35,932 bases of DNA from a bacterium (GCA_027064085.1 JAMOQH010000131.1:1-35932), one strand, 5' to 3'. Positions 16,741 through 24,591 are shown, counted from the stretch's first letter. Notes: generated by a model not told the origin, from the letters alone. Translations and numbers: made by a program.

Positions 16741-17937
16741 CTACTTTTTCAAAGAAGCAACTAAACCAGCATAAAATGCACTAGCCTTTTCTAAATGCTC
16801 TATTTCACAATATTCATTAGGAGCATGAGCATGTCTTTCGTGGCCAGGACCAAATCCAATTACCGGAATACCTTCTCTTCCCATAATCGAAACTCCATTA
16901 GTAGAAAATGTCCATTTATCAATTTTAGGAGCAGTTTTAAATAAATTTTCATAAGCTGATTTTGCATCTTGAACAAGAGGATGACTTTCTTCAATTTTCC
17001 AAGTTGGATAATACTTTTCTGTAGGATAAACAAGGCCTGTATAAGCCGCTCTAGCATATTCATACATAGTAACTTTTGCATTATACTTTTTAGCAGAAGG
17101 TAAATTTTCAATTTCAGCAATTGCAGACTCTTTTGTTTCTCCCCAGGTTAATCTTCTATCTATAGAAATACTACAGCCATCAGCAACCGCACATTGAGAA
17201 GGAGAAGTAAAAAATATTTGACTAACAGTTAAAGTTCCCTTTCCTAAAAAATCATCATCTTTAAGTTTTGGGTTTAAATCTTCAAGTTCATTTAATATTT
17301 TAGCCATTTTATAAATAGCATTATCACCTCTTTCAGGAGCAGAACCATGAGCAGAAATACCAGAAACTTCAACTTTAATTTCCATTCTTCCTCGGTGTCC
17401 TCTATAGATATTTAAACTTGTTGGCTCTGTAGAAACAACAAATTCAGGCCTTAATTTCATTTCTTCATTAATGATATATTGCCAACAAAGGCCATCACAA
17501 TCTTCTTCCATTACAGTACCGGTAACCCAAAGAGTAATACCATCAAGAAGCCCTAATTCTTTCATTATTTTTGCACCATAAACCATGCCAGCCATTCCAC
17601 CACTTTGATCTGCTGTTCCACGGCCATAAACTTTAGTATCATCAATATCACCACTAAAAGGATCTCTATCCCAATTATTTAGATTTCCTGGCTCAACAGT
17701 ATCAATATGAGCATCCATTGCAATAACTCTTTTACCGTTTCCTACTCTACCTAAAATATTTCCTAATCCATCAATGATGATTTCATCAAAACCAACTTTT
17801 TCCATTTCTTCTTTGATTCTTAAGACAACATCTTTCTCTTCTGCCGAAAAAGAAGGTATTTTAACCATGTCTGATAAAAATTTTGCTGTATCCATTTTGT
17901 ATTTAGCAGCTAATTCATTAATTTTTTCCCATACCAT
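16741..17937 (-). CDS. ygeY: YgeY-family M20 metallohydrolase
   Basis: Zinc-dependent amidohydrolase/peptidase of the M20 family, 398 residues. Metal ligands and catalytic residues are visible: DAHID (His77, Asp79), Asp110 in GRGTADQ, Glu144/145 in VMEEDCDG, Glu171 in STEPT and a C-terminal His in the [11 protein letters not shown] segment. Several long motifs ([19 protein letters not shown], [35 protein letters not shown]) match E. coli YgeY closely as remembered, so the subfamily is well supported. YgeY is called selenium metabolism-linked because of genome co-occurrence; no selenium or xanthine-dehydrogenase gene is nearby here. Related functions include diaminopropionate or dipeptide breakdown. 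GAGGAG precedes the ATG. It is a single-gene unit. Confidence 0.9.
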   Translation of the reverse strand: MVWEKINELAAKYKMDTAKFLSDMVKIPSFSAEEKDVVLRIKEEMEKVGFDEIIIDGLGNILGRVGNGKRVIAMDAHIDTVEPGNLNNWDRDPFSGDIDDTKVYGRGTADQSGGMAGMVYGAKIMKELGLLDGITLWVTGTVMEEDCDGLCWQYIINEEMKLRPEFVVSTEPTSLNIYRGHRGRMEIKVEVSGISAHGSAPERGDNAIYKMAKILNELEDLNPKLKDDDFLGKGTLTVSQIFFTSPSQCAVADGCSISIDRRLTWGETKESAIAEIENLPSAKKYNAKVTMYEYARAAYTGLVYPTEKYYPTWKIEESHPLVQDAKSAYENLFKTAPKIDKWTFSTNGVSIMGREGIPVIGFGPGHERHAHAPNEYCEIEHLEKASAFYAGLVASLKK

Positions 17938-17995
17938 AAAAAACTCCTCATAAAAACTTAGAGTAAAGCTATATCATATTTTTAATCAAAATAAT

Positions 17996-18028
17996 ATATA
18001 AAAAATTATAAATTATAATTTTTTATAT
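17996..18028. repeat. 33-base AT-only inverted repeat
   Basis: Two 16-base arms (17996-18011 and 18013-18028) are exact reverse complements around a single central A, made only of A and T. It lies upstream of the ygeY-like gene and downstream of mlaE, beside the CACTAGTG repeats. It might be a terminator arm or a protein-binding dyad; AT-rich composition makes chance symmetry more likely than elsewhere. Confidence 0.6.
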
Positions 18029-18057
18029 TCACACTAGTGAGTTTTGGAGTTTCCTAT
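18028..18057 (+). repeat. 30-base direct repeat, copy 1
   Basis: Identical over 30 bases to 18100-18129, 72 bases away. It starts TTCACACTAGTGAGT and ends GTTTCCTAT. Its TTCACA, GTGAGT/ACTCAC and GTTTCC pieces can pair, nested, with GGAAAC (18061-18066), ACTCAC (18076-18081) and TGTGAA (18084-18089), making one long imperfect hairpin from 18028 to 18089. Confidence 0.85.
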
Positions 18058-18075
18058 TACGGAAACAGTACCTGC

Positions 18076-18114
18076 ACTCACATTGTGAAAAGCGTGGTTT
18101 TCACACTAGTGAGT
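18076..18114. repeat. Hairpin between the two direct repeats
   Basis: TGTGAAAA (18084-18091) pairs with TTTTCACA (18098-18105) around loop GCGTGG. After an internal loop, ACTCAC (18076-18081) pairs with GTGAGT (18109-18114). The 18076-18091 arm can instead pair with repeat copy 1, so two folds exclude each other. It could also end mlaE transcription. Confidence 0.7.
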
Positions 18115-18129
18115 TTTGGAGTTTCCTAT
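18100..18129 (+). repeat. 30-base direct repeat, copy 2 (overlaps the mlaE stop)
   Basis: Exact second copy of 18028-18057. Its last four bases include the mlaE stop codon (18126-18128). A third, partial ACACTAGT lies just inside mlaE at about 18139-18146. This suggests an inserted or expanded element that now supplies the end of the gene. Confidence 0.85.
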
Positions 18130-18905
18130 GTAAACATTACACTAGTTAAGAAATAATCACTTATGAAAATTAAAATTGAACTTGACACGACAGCCTTTGT
18201 TGTTGCTTCTCCTACTCCTCTTGCTCCTCCAGTTGTATTATAGCCATAATAAGTACCATTTAATGATATAATTGCACCAAACACAAGAGCTTTTATTAAT
18301 CCACTATTTAAATCTCCTATTGTTACTATCCATTTTATTTTATCCATAAAAATACCTGGATCTATATCCATCATAACAACAGCAACTAAGTATGCTCCTA
18401 TCATTCCAACAATATTAAAAAGCATTGTTAATACTGGCATCATGAGGATTGTAGAAAAAATCCTTGGTGCGACTAAATAATGAATTGGATCAACTGCCAT
18501 AGTATGCAAAGCATCAATTTGCTCTGTAACCCTCATAGTTCCAATTTCTGTCGCCATTGCGCTAACAGCTCTCCCGGTAACCATTAAACCAGTTAAAACA
18601 GGGGCTAGCTCACGGGTTAAAGTTAAGGCAACAGTTGCACCAGTTAAACCTTCTGCATTAAATTGACTAAACGCATAAGCTCCCTGAAGAGCTAAAACAG
18701 CCCCAGTAAAGCTACCTGTTAAAAAAATAATAAAAATAGAACCAACTCCAACAAACTCTAATGTTTCTATATAGTTTTTAAATCTATATGGAGGTTTAAA
18801 AACTAAACTCATTGCATGAAAGAAAAATAACATCATTTTCCCAAAGTTTTCAATTAAACTTAAAAACTTTTCTCCTAATTGCTCTATTTTATTTTTTACA
18901 AACAT
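18126..18905 (-). CDS. mlaE: MlaE-family ABC transporter permease
   Basis: Inner-membrane permease of the MlaE/YrbE family, 259 residues with about five to six hydrophobic helices. Family hallmarks are GSFTGAVLALQGAYAF, the RELAPVLTGLMVTGRAVSAMATEIGTMRVTEQIDAL block in the centre and the GGARGVGEATTKAVV segment near the C-terminus (each is longer in the family; only parts quoted). MlaE with MlaF and MlaD moves phospholipids between inner and outer membrane. Here mlaF and mlaD are missing; the neighbours are a crp-type gene 2 bases upstream and a structured repeat downstream. It therefore looks like an orphan copy, or other subunits are encoded elsewhere. Confidence 0.92.
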   Translation of the reverse strand: MFVKNKIEQLGEKFLSLIENFGKMMLFFFHAMSLVFKPPYRFKNYIETLEFVGVGSIFIIFLTGSFTGAVLALQGAYAFSQFNAEGLTGATVALTLTRELAPVLTGLMVTGRAVSAMATEIGTMRVTEQIDALHTMAVDPIHYLVAPRIFSTILMMPVLTMLFNIVGMIGAYLVAVVMMDIDPGIFMDKIKWIVTIGDLNSGLIKALVFGAIISLNGTYYGYNTTGGARGVGEATTKAVVSSSILIFISDYFLTSVMFT

Positions 18906-18907
18906 TA

Positions 18908-19609
18908 TTACCTGATTTTTTGAAAATACTTCATTAATTTATTCGTATTATAAATTGTTAGCTTCTTATCTTCTAGACTCAAGATATGTTTTTCTAACAT
19001 CTTATTTAATGCTCTTGTTACTGACTCTCTTGTTGTTCCTACTCTTGCAGCAATATCTTTATGGGTAAAACTAAAATCTACAACAGCACCGGTAACTAAC
19101 GGTACTTCATTTGAAATAAATATTTTAGTAATAAATCTTGAAATCCTGCCCAAAACATCATGAATAGATAAGCTATTAATCACATCATCAGCTTTTCTTA
19201 ATCTTCCAACAAGTTCTTTTAAAATATTTATAGACATATTTGGATATTGCATCAATAAATTCATAAAGTCATTTCTTTTAATCATTATTGTTGTTGTTTT
19301 ATCAGTTGTGATTATATTTGCAGACCTTGGCATTTTATCAATAATAGACATTTCTCCAAAAAAGCCACCCTTTTCTATTATATCAAGAATAACCTCTCTT
19401 CCATTTTCACTAAATAATGAAACTTTTACACTACCATCTAAAATTATAAACATTGCATCACCCATATCATTATGCCTTACAATAGTATAATTATTAGGAT
19501 ACTCTTTATAAATAACAATTCCCATTAATGAAGCGAGTTCATCATCTAAAAGATTTTCAAAAATAGATATTTTTTTAAAGATATCTACATATTCTGAATA
19601 CTTAGCCAT
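18908..19609 (-). CDS. Crp/Fnr-family transcriptional regulator
   Basis: DNA-binding regulator of 233 residues. The N-terminal cNMP-binding fold covers about residues 12-125 (beta-roll with the GGFFGEMSIIDKMPRSANI segment, matching the phosphate-binding cassette layout). A dimer helix follows, then a winged helix at about 165-225 with recognition helix TRESVTRAL. The N-terminal Cys cluster of FNR is absent, so it is not an oxygen-sensing [4Fe-4S] FNR. The PRSA stretch resembles the cyclic-nucleotide pocket. ATG 19609 is chosen because TAGGAGGG lies just upstream; the start at 19627 would place that site inside the gene. It lies in one unit with queE and mlaE; the signal is unknown. Confidence 0.9.
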   Translation of the reverse strand: MAKYSEYVDIFKKISIFENLLDDELASLMGIVIYKEYPNNYTIVRHNDMGDAMFIILDGSVKVSLFSENGREVILDIIEKGGFFGEMSIIDKMPRSANIITTDKTTTIMIKRNDFMNLLMQYPNMSINILKELVGRLRKADDVINSLSIHDVLGRISRFITKIFISNEVPLVTGAVVDFSFTHKDIAARVGTTRESVTRALNKMLEKHILSLEDKKLTIYNTNKLMKYFQKIR

Positions 19610-19623
19610 ATTCCCTCCTAAAA

Positions 19624-20280
19624 TCAAACACCAACTTCAATATTTGGCCAAATAATTTTATGCAACTGTATTTGTAATCTGATATTTTTCATTTTTGCGT
19701 TTAATACCCAAGCAGCTATTTTCTGAAACTCCAATTTATCGCTAATAGGAGAAAACAATATATGAGATTTAAGATTTAATTTAAATCTCTTAATTATGTC
19801 TATTGCAAAATCAAAATCTTCTTTTGAACCACATACAAATTTTACTTCATCCCAAGCCCTTAAATACTCAAAATTATTATAATCATTTCTATCTGCCATT
19901 AAAGATGATGGGGTTTTAATATCCATTATTATTTTAACTCGCTTCCAGTCTTTCTTTGCAATATTTTTTATAGATATAGCACCACTAGTTTCTATTGAGA
20001 TCTGTTTTCTAATACTTACCAATTTTTTAATTAAAAATAACAGATTTTTCTGTAAAAGAGGTTCCCCACCAGTTAAACAAATATGTTCTACCTTGAATTT
20101 ACTTATTTCCTTTAATATCTCTTCTAAGTTTTTTTGTTCTCCATTATGATAAGCATATTCCGTATCACAATAACTACATCTAAGGTTGCATCCTGTAAAT
20201 CTAACAAATACAGTTGGAATCCCCATTGTTGTTGATTCACCTTGTATAGAATAAAATATTTCATTTACATTAAAATCCAT
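19624..20280 (-). CDS. queE: 7-carboxy-7-deazaguanine synthase QueE
   Basis: Radical SAM enzyme making 7-carboxy-7-deazaguanine from 6-carboxytetrahydropterin, on the route to queuosine and other 7-deazaguanines. The cluster motif CNLRCSYC at residues 31-38 gives the CxxxCxxC ligands. The upstream SIQGESTTMG and the CLTGGEPLLQ segment near residue 70 are typical for QueE. Length 218 fits the family. The start overlaps the dnaB end by 11 bases; the other queuosine genes (queC, queD, queF) are not in the window. The product could also feed a 7-deazaguanine DNA-modification system, but none is visible here. Confidence 0.93.
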   Translation of the reverse strand: MDFNVNEIFYSIQGESTTMGIPTVFVRFTGCNLRCSYCDTEYAYHNGEQKNLEEILKEISKFKVEHICLTGGEPLLQKNLLFLIKKLVSIRKQISIETSGAISIKNIAKKDWKRVKIIMDIKTPSSLMADRNDYNNFEYLRAWDEVKFVCGSKEDFDFAIDIIKRFKLNLKSHILFSPISDKLEFQKIAAWVLNAKMKNIRLQIQLHKIIWPNIEVGV

Positions 20281-21604
20281 TGTTTATATCCTCATAACTA
20301 TCTTCCATTCTATTTTCAAATTTAGTAAATTCACTTTGAAATACAAGTAAAAACTCACCTATTGAACCATGCCTGTTTTTAGCAATACTTACTTCAGCAA
20401 CCCCTTCTTCCATGTCTTTATCTTTATAAACTTCTCCACGATAAATAAATAAAATTTGGTCTGCATCTTGCTCAATTGCTCCCGACTCTCTTAAATCAGA
20501 AATCATAGGCCTTTTATTTGGCCTCGAATCAACTTTTCTGTTTAATTGACTTAGTACCAACATTGGTATATTTAATTCCTTAGCAAGTACTTTTAATGAC
20601 CTTGAAATTGTAGATATTTCCAACTCTCTACTTGACTCACCCGTTCCCTTCATTAATTGAATATAATCAATTACAATTAAATCCAAACCCTGTTTCATTT
20701 TTAGCATTCTTGCCTTACTCGCTAACTCAGCAACAGTAATACTACCAGTATCATCAAGAAATATTTTATTTTTTATGAGATTTGTTATTCCTACCTGTAA
20801 CTTATTCCATTCATCTGTATTTAATCTACCTTTTCTTAAATTTGATGAATTTAAACTAGCTTCAGCAGCAACTAACCTATTAACTAACTGCTGAATAGGC
20901 ATCTCAAGTGAGAAAATAGCAACTTTATGCCCTGCTTTTGCTGCATTTGCAAGAATATTTAAAGCTAAAGATGTTTTTCCCATTGCAGGCCTAGCGGCAA
21001 GAATAATTAAGTCAGAAGGTTGCAACCCTCCGGTAACATCATCAAGTTTTTTAAAACCTGTTGTTACTCCCGTTAAAGAAGATTTATTCTTTTGCATAGT
21101 TTTCAAATTCTGAAAAAACTCTTTTAAAGCATCTTTTATTTCAACAATTTCATTTTTAGATCTTTTCATAGATAAATCAAAAATACTTTGCTGTACTTTA
21201 TCCATAAATTCATCTGTGTCTTCAGGTAATCGTTGTGCCTCTTCCATCATTGATTTCATTGTTAAAATTAATCTTTTTAATTTAGATTTTTTAGAAACAA
21301 TATTAATATAAGCCTGAATATTACTAGGAGATGCAATTACATCTAATAATTCCATAATATAATTTTCGGGAACATCTTGTTTTAATTTTGTATGAGAATC
21401 TAAATAATCCTCTATTGTTACCATTTCAACAGTTCTTCCTTGATCGTTGAGATCTCGAATAGCCCTCATTATAGCTCTATTTTCCTTAAAGTGAAAATCT
21501 GATTCACTTAAGTCAACAAAAACTTCACTAATTTTCTCATTTTCCATCAAAATACTATAAATAATAGATCTTTCAGCTTCAAGACTATAAGGTAGTTTAT
21601 CCAT
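20270..21604 (-). CDS. dnaB: Replicative DNA helicase DnaB
   Basis: Hexameric 5'-3' helicase that drives the replication fork. The N-terminal domain (about 1-100) begins with the usual LPYSLEAERSIIYSIL. The linker leads to the RecA-like ATPase from about 175. Walker A is AARPAMGKTS near 203-212 and Walker B is DLIVIDYIQLM near 307-317. The Arg-finger region includes the SDLRESGAIEQDADQILFI segment (quoted in part from the family pattern). Length 444 is normal and no intein is seen. ATG 21604 follows GGAG; the in-frame TTG at 21616 is less likely. First gene of dnaB-queE-crp-mlaE. Confidence 0.96.
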   Translation of the reverse strand: MDKLPYSLEAERSIIYSILMENEKISEVFVDLSESDFHFKENRAIMRAIRDLNDQGRTVEMVTIEDYLDSHTKLKQDVPENYIMELLDVIASPSNIQAYINIVSKKSKLKRLILTMKSMMEEAQRLPEDTDEFMDKVQQSIFDLSMKRSKNEIVEIKDALKEFFQNLKTMQKNKSSLTGVTTGFKKLDDVTGGLQPSDLIILAARPAMGKTSLALNILANAAKAGHKVAIFSLEMPIQQLVNRLVAAEASLNSSNLRKGRLNTDEWNKLQVGITNLIKNKIFLDDTGSITVAELASKARMLKMKQGLDLIVIDYIQLMKGTGESSRELEISTISRSLKVLAKELNIPMLVLSQLNRKVDSRPNKRPMISDLRESGAIEQDADQILFIYRGEVYKDKDMEEGVAEVSIAKNRHGSIGEFLLVFQSEFTKFENRMEDSYEDINNGF

Positions 21605-21624
21605 ACAACTCCACAAAGAGTTTT

Positions 21625-21633
21625 CTTATAACA
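21625..21633 (-). promoter_or_regulatory. Candidate extended -10 promoter of dnaB
   Basis: The minus strand reads TGTTATAAG (21633 to 21625), a TGn extended -10 with one mismatch, about 20 bases upstream of dnaB ATG. No good -35 is seen, as expected for this type. Confidence 0.35.
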
Positions 21634-21675
21634 TAATTTTCAAAAAAAATTAAAATTTTTTTTATTTTTATAATC

Positions 21676-21700
21676 AATTTTGAGATTTTAGCTCAAAATA
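21676..21700. repeat. Hairpin motif, copy A
   Basis: Stem TTTTGAG (21678-21684) and CTCAAAA (21692-21698) around ATTTTAG. It matches 28826-28850 at 21 of 25 positions, and one stem pair has changed from G:C to T:A with pairing kept. Lies upstream of dnaB and just past the lgt terminator. Confidence 0.55.
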
Positions 21701-21733
21701 AAAAAAGAAACATGCAAAGCATGGTTACTTTTT
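21701..21733 (-). terminator. Terminator of the lsp/lgt operon
   Basis: On the minus strand AAAAAGTAACCATGC, loop TTT, GCATGTTTCTTTTTT: stem plus U-run immediately after (and overlapping) the last lgt stop. It shares the AAAAAGTAACC...GTTTCTTTTTT frame with the terminator at 30657-30690. The A-run on the other side may also stop leftward or rightward RNA. Confidence 0.75.
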
Positions 21734-22619
21734 ATTCCAAAACTTTATTTTTTGCCTTTTTAGATAAGTAAATCATAAATCCCACAGCAATAATTACAAT
21801 AATTAAAGATATAAACTGTGATGTTGACAAAATAATAGCAGAACCTTTTGGTAAACCTAAAAAATCAGTTAAAGAGCGAGGACTCCATTTAAATAAATGC
21901 TTTCTTATACCATCACCTCTAAATATTTCAACAATAGAACGCTCAACAGAATACAAAATTACATATAAAAGCCCTATCTGCCCATGAAACTTCTTTTTAT
22001 TTCTAAATAACCATAGTATCAAAAAAATTATACTCACACCCAATGCCTCATATAACTGTGTTGGATGAATACTTAATGAATGATTTGCATGAACATCAAT
22101 AACACCTTTTAAAACTTCATCATTAAAAGGAATAGAATTTTGTGGAAAACTTACTCCTAAAAAACTATTTGTCTCATGACCATAACAGCAACCTGCAGAA
22201 AAACATCCTAGCCTTCCAATAGCATGCCCCAATGGCATACCCATTGCTAAAACATCAAGCAATTTAAAAGTATTTAATTTATATTTACGAATATAGTAAA
22301 CTGCCGCAGAAAATCCACCTATTAAACCACCATAAAATACAAGCCCACCTTCCCAAACTCTAAAAACAGCAAAACAATCGTTTTGAGTGCTACACATATC
22401 AATATAAGATGGTATATTTGTAATTATATACAATAACCTTGCCCCTATCATAGTCCAAATTAAAACAGGAAATGCCATTTCTATAATAATTTTAGGGTCT
22501 ATTTCAGCCCTTGCTGCTTCTCTTGTTATAAGCCATATACCTGTTAAATATCCAAGAGCGGTTAATACTCCATAAGAATAAATACTTATTCCAAAAATAT
22601 CAAAAAGATGATTAAACAT
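21732..22619 (-). CDS. lgt: Prolipoprotein diacylglyceryl transferase Lgt, copy B
   Basis: Inner-membrane enzyme that adds diacylglycerol from phosphatidylglycerol to the lipobox Cys of preprolipoproteins. It has 295 residues and about seven hydrophobic helices. The Lgt signature is GRLGCFSAGCCYG, preceded by the GGLVFYGGLIGG segment. HPTQLYE and ERSIVEIFRGDG carry further conserved residues. All core motifs are intact, so it should be active. It overlaps the other lgt by 8 bases and is last of four lipoprotein-processing genes. Compared with copy A it keeps the more standard HPTQLYE motif and lacks a long Cys-rich loop. It is probably the housekeeping copy, but both look functional. Confidence 0.94.
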   Translation of the reverse strand: MFNHLFDIFGISIYSYGVLTALGYLTGIWLITREAARAEIDPKIIIEMAFPVLIWTMIGARLLYIITNIPSYIDMCSTQNDCFAVFRVWEGGLVFYGGLIGGFSAAVYYIRKYKLNTFKLLDVLAMGMPLGHAIGRLGCFSAGCCYGHETNSFLGVSFPQNSIPFNDEVLKGVIDVHANHSLSIHPTQLYEALGVSIIFLILWLFRNKKKFHGQIGLLYVILYSVERSIVEIFRGDGIRKHLFKWSPRSLTDFLGLPKGSAIILSTSQFISLIIVIIAVGFMIYLSKKAKNKVLE

Positions 22620-23559
22620 TTTCTTCCTTATTTAAATTTTTAATTACAAATCTAGCCATAACAGATAAAATTACAACTATAATACTAATCCACTGAGAAG
22701 TACTGAAAATAAGCAAACTACCTCTATCATCACCTCTAAAAAACTCTATAATAAATCTAAAAATACTATAAAGAATCAAAAACTGTATAAACATTTGCCC
22801 ATTATATTTTTTTTTCTTTCTTAACAGAAAGTATAAATATAAAAATATTATAAAATTAGCTCCTGCTGAAAATAACTGAGTAGGAATAACAGGTAGAGAA
22901 TGAGTATGATTATGCATTAGTTCAGGATAAATTTCCAAATGCTTTTTAAATGCAGGAGAGCCACTAGGAAATGAGATCCCTAAAAAAGAAGAAGTGTAGT
23001 TACCAAAACAACAACCTGCCATAAAGCAACCAATTCTTCCTATTCCAACACCAAGGGCTAAAACGGGAGCCGAAATATCTAAAATTTTAAGAAAATTCAT
23101 TTTTTTTCTGATTATAAATATAGTTGCCGACAAAAAACCACCAATTATTCCACCGTAAAGAACAAATCCACCCCGTCCTAAATTAAATGCAGCTAAACAA
23201 GTTTGCTCATAACACTTTCCATTAGATAAATTACATATATTCCCCAAATCCTTTGCTACACACATCGCATCAGTTTTACAACCACCAGGATAATACTTTG
23301 CCATATTTTCAACTTTAAAGGGAGCTGTGCACATATTTATATAATCATGTAAATGTCCATCAAATAAAACATGAAAAAATTTGGCACCAATAAGAGAAAA
23401 TATAAATATTATAAGTGATAAGTCTAAAATTTTACTAGGGTCAACCCCTATTCTTTTAGCCTCTTTTACAGAAATATAAATTCCAATTATAAAAGCTAAA
23501 ATCTCTAATGTAAAATATGAGGATATTTCAATTGGCCATGTTAACAAAAAAGGGTGCAT
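22612..23559 (-). CDS. lgt: Prolipoprotein diacylglyceryl transferase Lgt, copy A
   Basis: Second Lgt, 315 residues. It has the signature GRIGCFMAGCCFGN, the RGGFVLYGGIIGG segment and FRFIIEFFRGDDRG, so the core is preserved. Differences from copy B: an extra outer segment at about residues 75-130 with six Cys in C...C...C...C...C...C order (MCTAPF, GGCKTDAMC, NICNL, GKCYEQTC), and VIPTQLFSAG in place of HPTQLYE. The inserted loop faces the periplasm and could be disulfide-bonded. The start overlaps the lspA stop by 1 base (TAATG). Likely a paralogue with shifted substrate range, or a partner of one LspA; this cannot be decided from sequence alone. Confidence 0.92.
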   Translation of the reverse strand: MHPFLLTWPIEISSYFTLEILAFIIGIYISVKEAKRIGVDPSKILDLSLIIFIFSLIGAKFFHVLFDGHLHDYINMCTAPFKVENMAKYYPGGCKTDAMCVAKDLGNICNLSNGKCYEQTCLAAFNLGRGGFVLYGGIIGGFLSATIFIIRKKMNFLKILDISAPVLALGVGIGRIGCFMAGCCFGNYTSSFLGISFPSGSPAFKKHLEIYPELMHNHTHSLPVIPTQLFSAGANFIIFLYLYFLLRKKKKYNGQMFIQFLILYSIFRFIIEFFRGDDRGSLLIFSTSQWISIIVVILSVMARFVIKNLNKEENV

Positions 23560-24083
23560 TAACTCATTTCCTCTTTATTTTGTTTTTCAACTTCAGCATA
23601 CTCCTTATGGTGTAAAATCCAATCTATTACAAGTAATCCCATACCTGTAGAAATAGCCACATCAGCAATATTAAATGTAGGCCAGTGATGAACACCTATA
23701 TGCCAATCTATAAAGTCAACAACAAAGGTAACAAAAACCCTATCTATAAAGTTTCCAATCATTCCTGCAACAACAAACGAAAGAGCAAATTGTAAAATAA
23801 CTTGTTCCTTTTTCAACTTTTTATAGTAGTAACCAAGTACAACAGATGCTATTATAGTAATTACAATAAAAAACGGTATCCTAAATTTAGTACCAAAGTT
23901 TCCAAACATTCCCCATGCTGCACCATGATTTATTACATAATTTAAATCAAAATAATCTTTAATAATGACAATTCTTGGTTTAGCTTTAAGAGCATTTGTT
24001 GCCCATGTTTTGGTGATTTGATCTAAAAAAATAAAAACAACTGAAATAATCACCAAAATTAAATATTTTCTTTTAATCTTCAT
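23559..24083 (-). CDS. lspA: Lipoprotein signal peptidase LspA, copy 2
   Basis: Signal peptidase II, an inner-membrane aspartyl protease cleaving before the lipidated Cys. It has 174 residues and four hydrophobic helices. The catalytic Asp pair is in NFIDR (Asp114) and in FNIAD (Asp141); the FLDQITKTWA N-terminal motif and NHGAAWGMF are standard. Between the two Asp residues lies a WHIGVHHWPTFN stretch identical in the other copy. Overlaps copy 1 by 11 bases and lgt copy A by 1. LspA is the target of globomycin and myxovirescin; extra copies can reduce sensitivity, and myxobacteria are known to carry several. Confidence 0.94.
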   Translation of the reverse strand: MKIKRKYLILVIISVVFIFLDQITKTWATNALKAKPRIVIIKDYFDLNYVINHGAAWGMFGNFGTKFRIPFFIVITIIASVVLGYYYKKLKKEQVILQFALSFVVAGMIGNFIDRVFVTFVVDFIDWHIGVHHWPTFNIADVAISTGMGLLVIDWILHHKEYAEVEKQNKEEMS

Positions 24084-24591
24084 TTATTTGCTCCATTTTT
24101 TTACTTTTATGCTCTTTAATTCCCGACAAAATAACTTCAAGACCAAGCAATGTCATTGCAATTACAAGTGATACATCAGCAATATTAAATGTAGGCCAGT
24201 GATGAACCCCGATATGCCAATCTATAAAATCAACAACTGCTCCATTTGTGAATCTATCAGATAAATTTCCACCTGCTCCACCAACAATTAACGGAAACGC
24301 AAATTGTAAAAGCTTTTGTTCATCTGTTAACTTAGTAATCATAAATAAAACTAATAATATTGCTCCAATTGTTAAAATCATAAAAAATGGAACTCTAAAA
24401 CTATCATGAGTATCAGCCAAAAAACTCCAAGCGGCACCTTTGTTTTCTCTATAAATAAAGTTAAAATACCCTTTGATTACTGTAATATTATTATTTGGTT
24501 TTAGATTTTTTATTGCCCAATATTTAGTTATTTGATCTAAAAATAAAACAATAGGAACAATTATTAACAAAATTTTATATTTTTTATTCAT
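24073..24591 (-). CDS. lspA: Lipoprotein signal peptidase LspA, copy 1
   Basis: First gene of the four-gene cluster, 172 residues and four hydrophobic helices. Catalytic Asp112 (GNLSDR) and Asp139 (FNIAD) are both present, with FLDQITKYWA and ENKGAAWSFL as the other family motifs. The protein differs at many positions from copy 2 outside the active site. The 65 bases coding for the second catalytic region, however, are almost the same in both genes. AGGGAG precedes the ATG. No clear consensus promoter was found upstream in 24592-24700, which is very AT-rich. Confidence 0.94.
   Translation of the reverse strand: MNKKYKILLIIVPIVLFLDQITKYWAIKNLKPNNNITVIKGYFNFIYRENKGAAWSFLADTHDSFRVPFFMILTIGAILLVLFMITKLTDEQKLLQFAFPLIVGGAGGNLSDRFTNGAVVDFIDWHIGVHHWPTFNIADVSLVIAMTLLGLEVILSGIKEHKSKKMEQINED

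Noticed and set aside
16741-17937. Selenium metabolism role for the YgeY-like hydrolase
   Set aside because: The name comes from genome co-occurrence elsewhere; no selenium, xanthine dehydrogenase or related gene is seen here.
18028-18129. Two 30-base repeats with a 42-base gap, resembling a minimal CRISPR array
   Set aside because: There is no cas gene, only two copies, the second overlaps the mlaE stop codon, and the gap pairs with the repeats to form hairpins, unlike a spacer.
20270-20280. QueE as part of a 7-deazaguanine DNA modification (Dpd-type) island
   Set aside because: Only queE is present; no dpd genes, restriction components or mobile element genes lie nearby.
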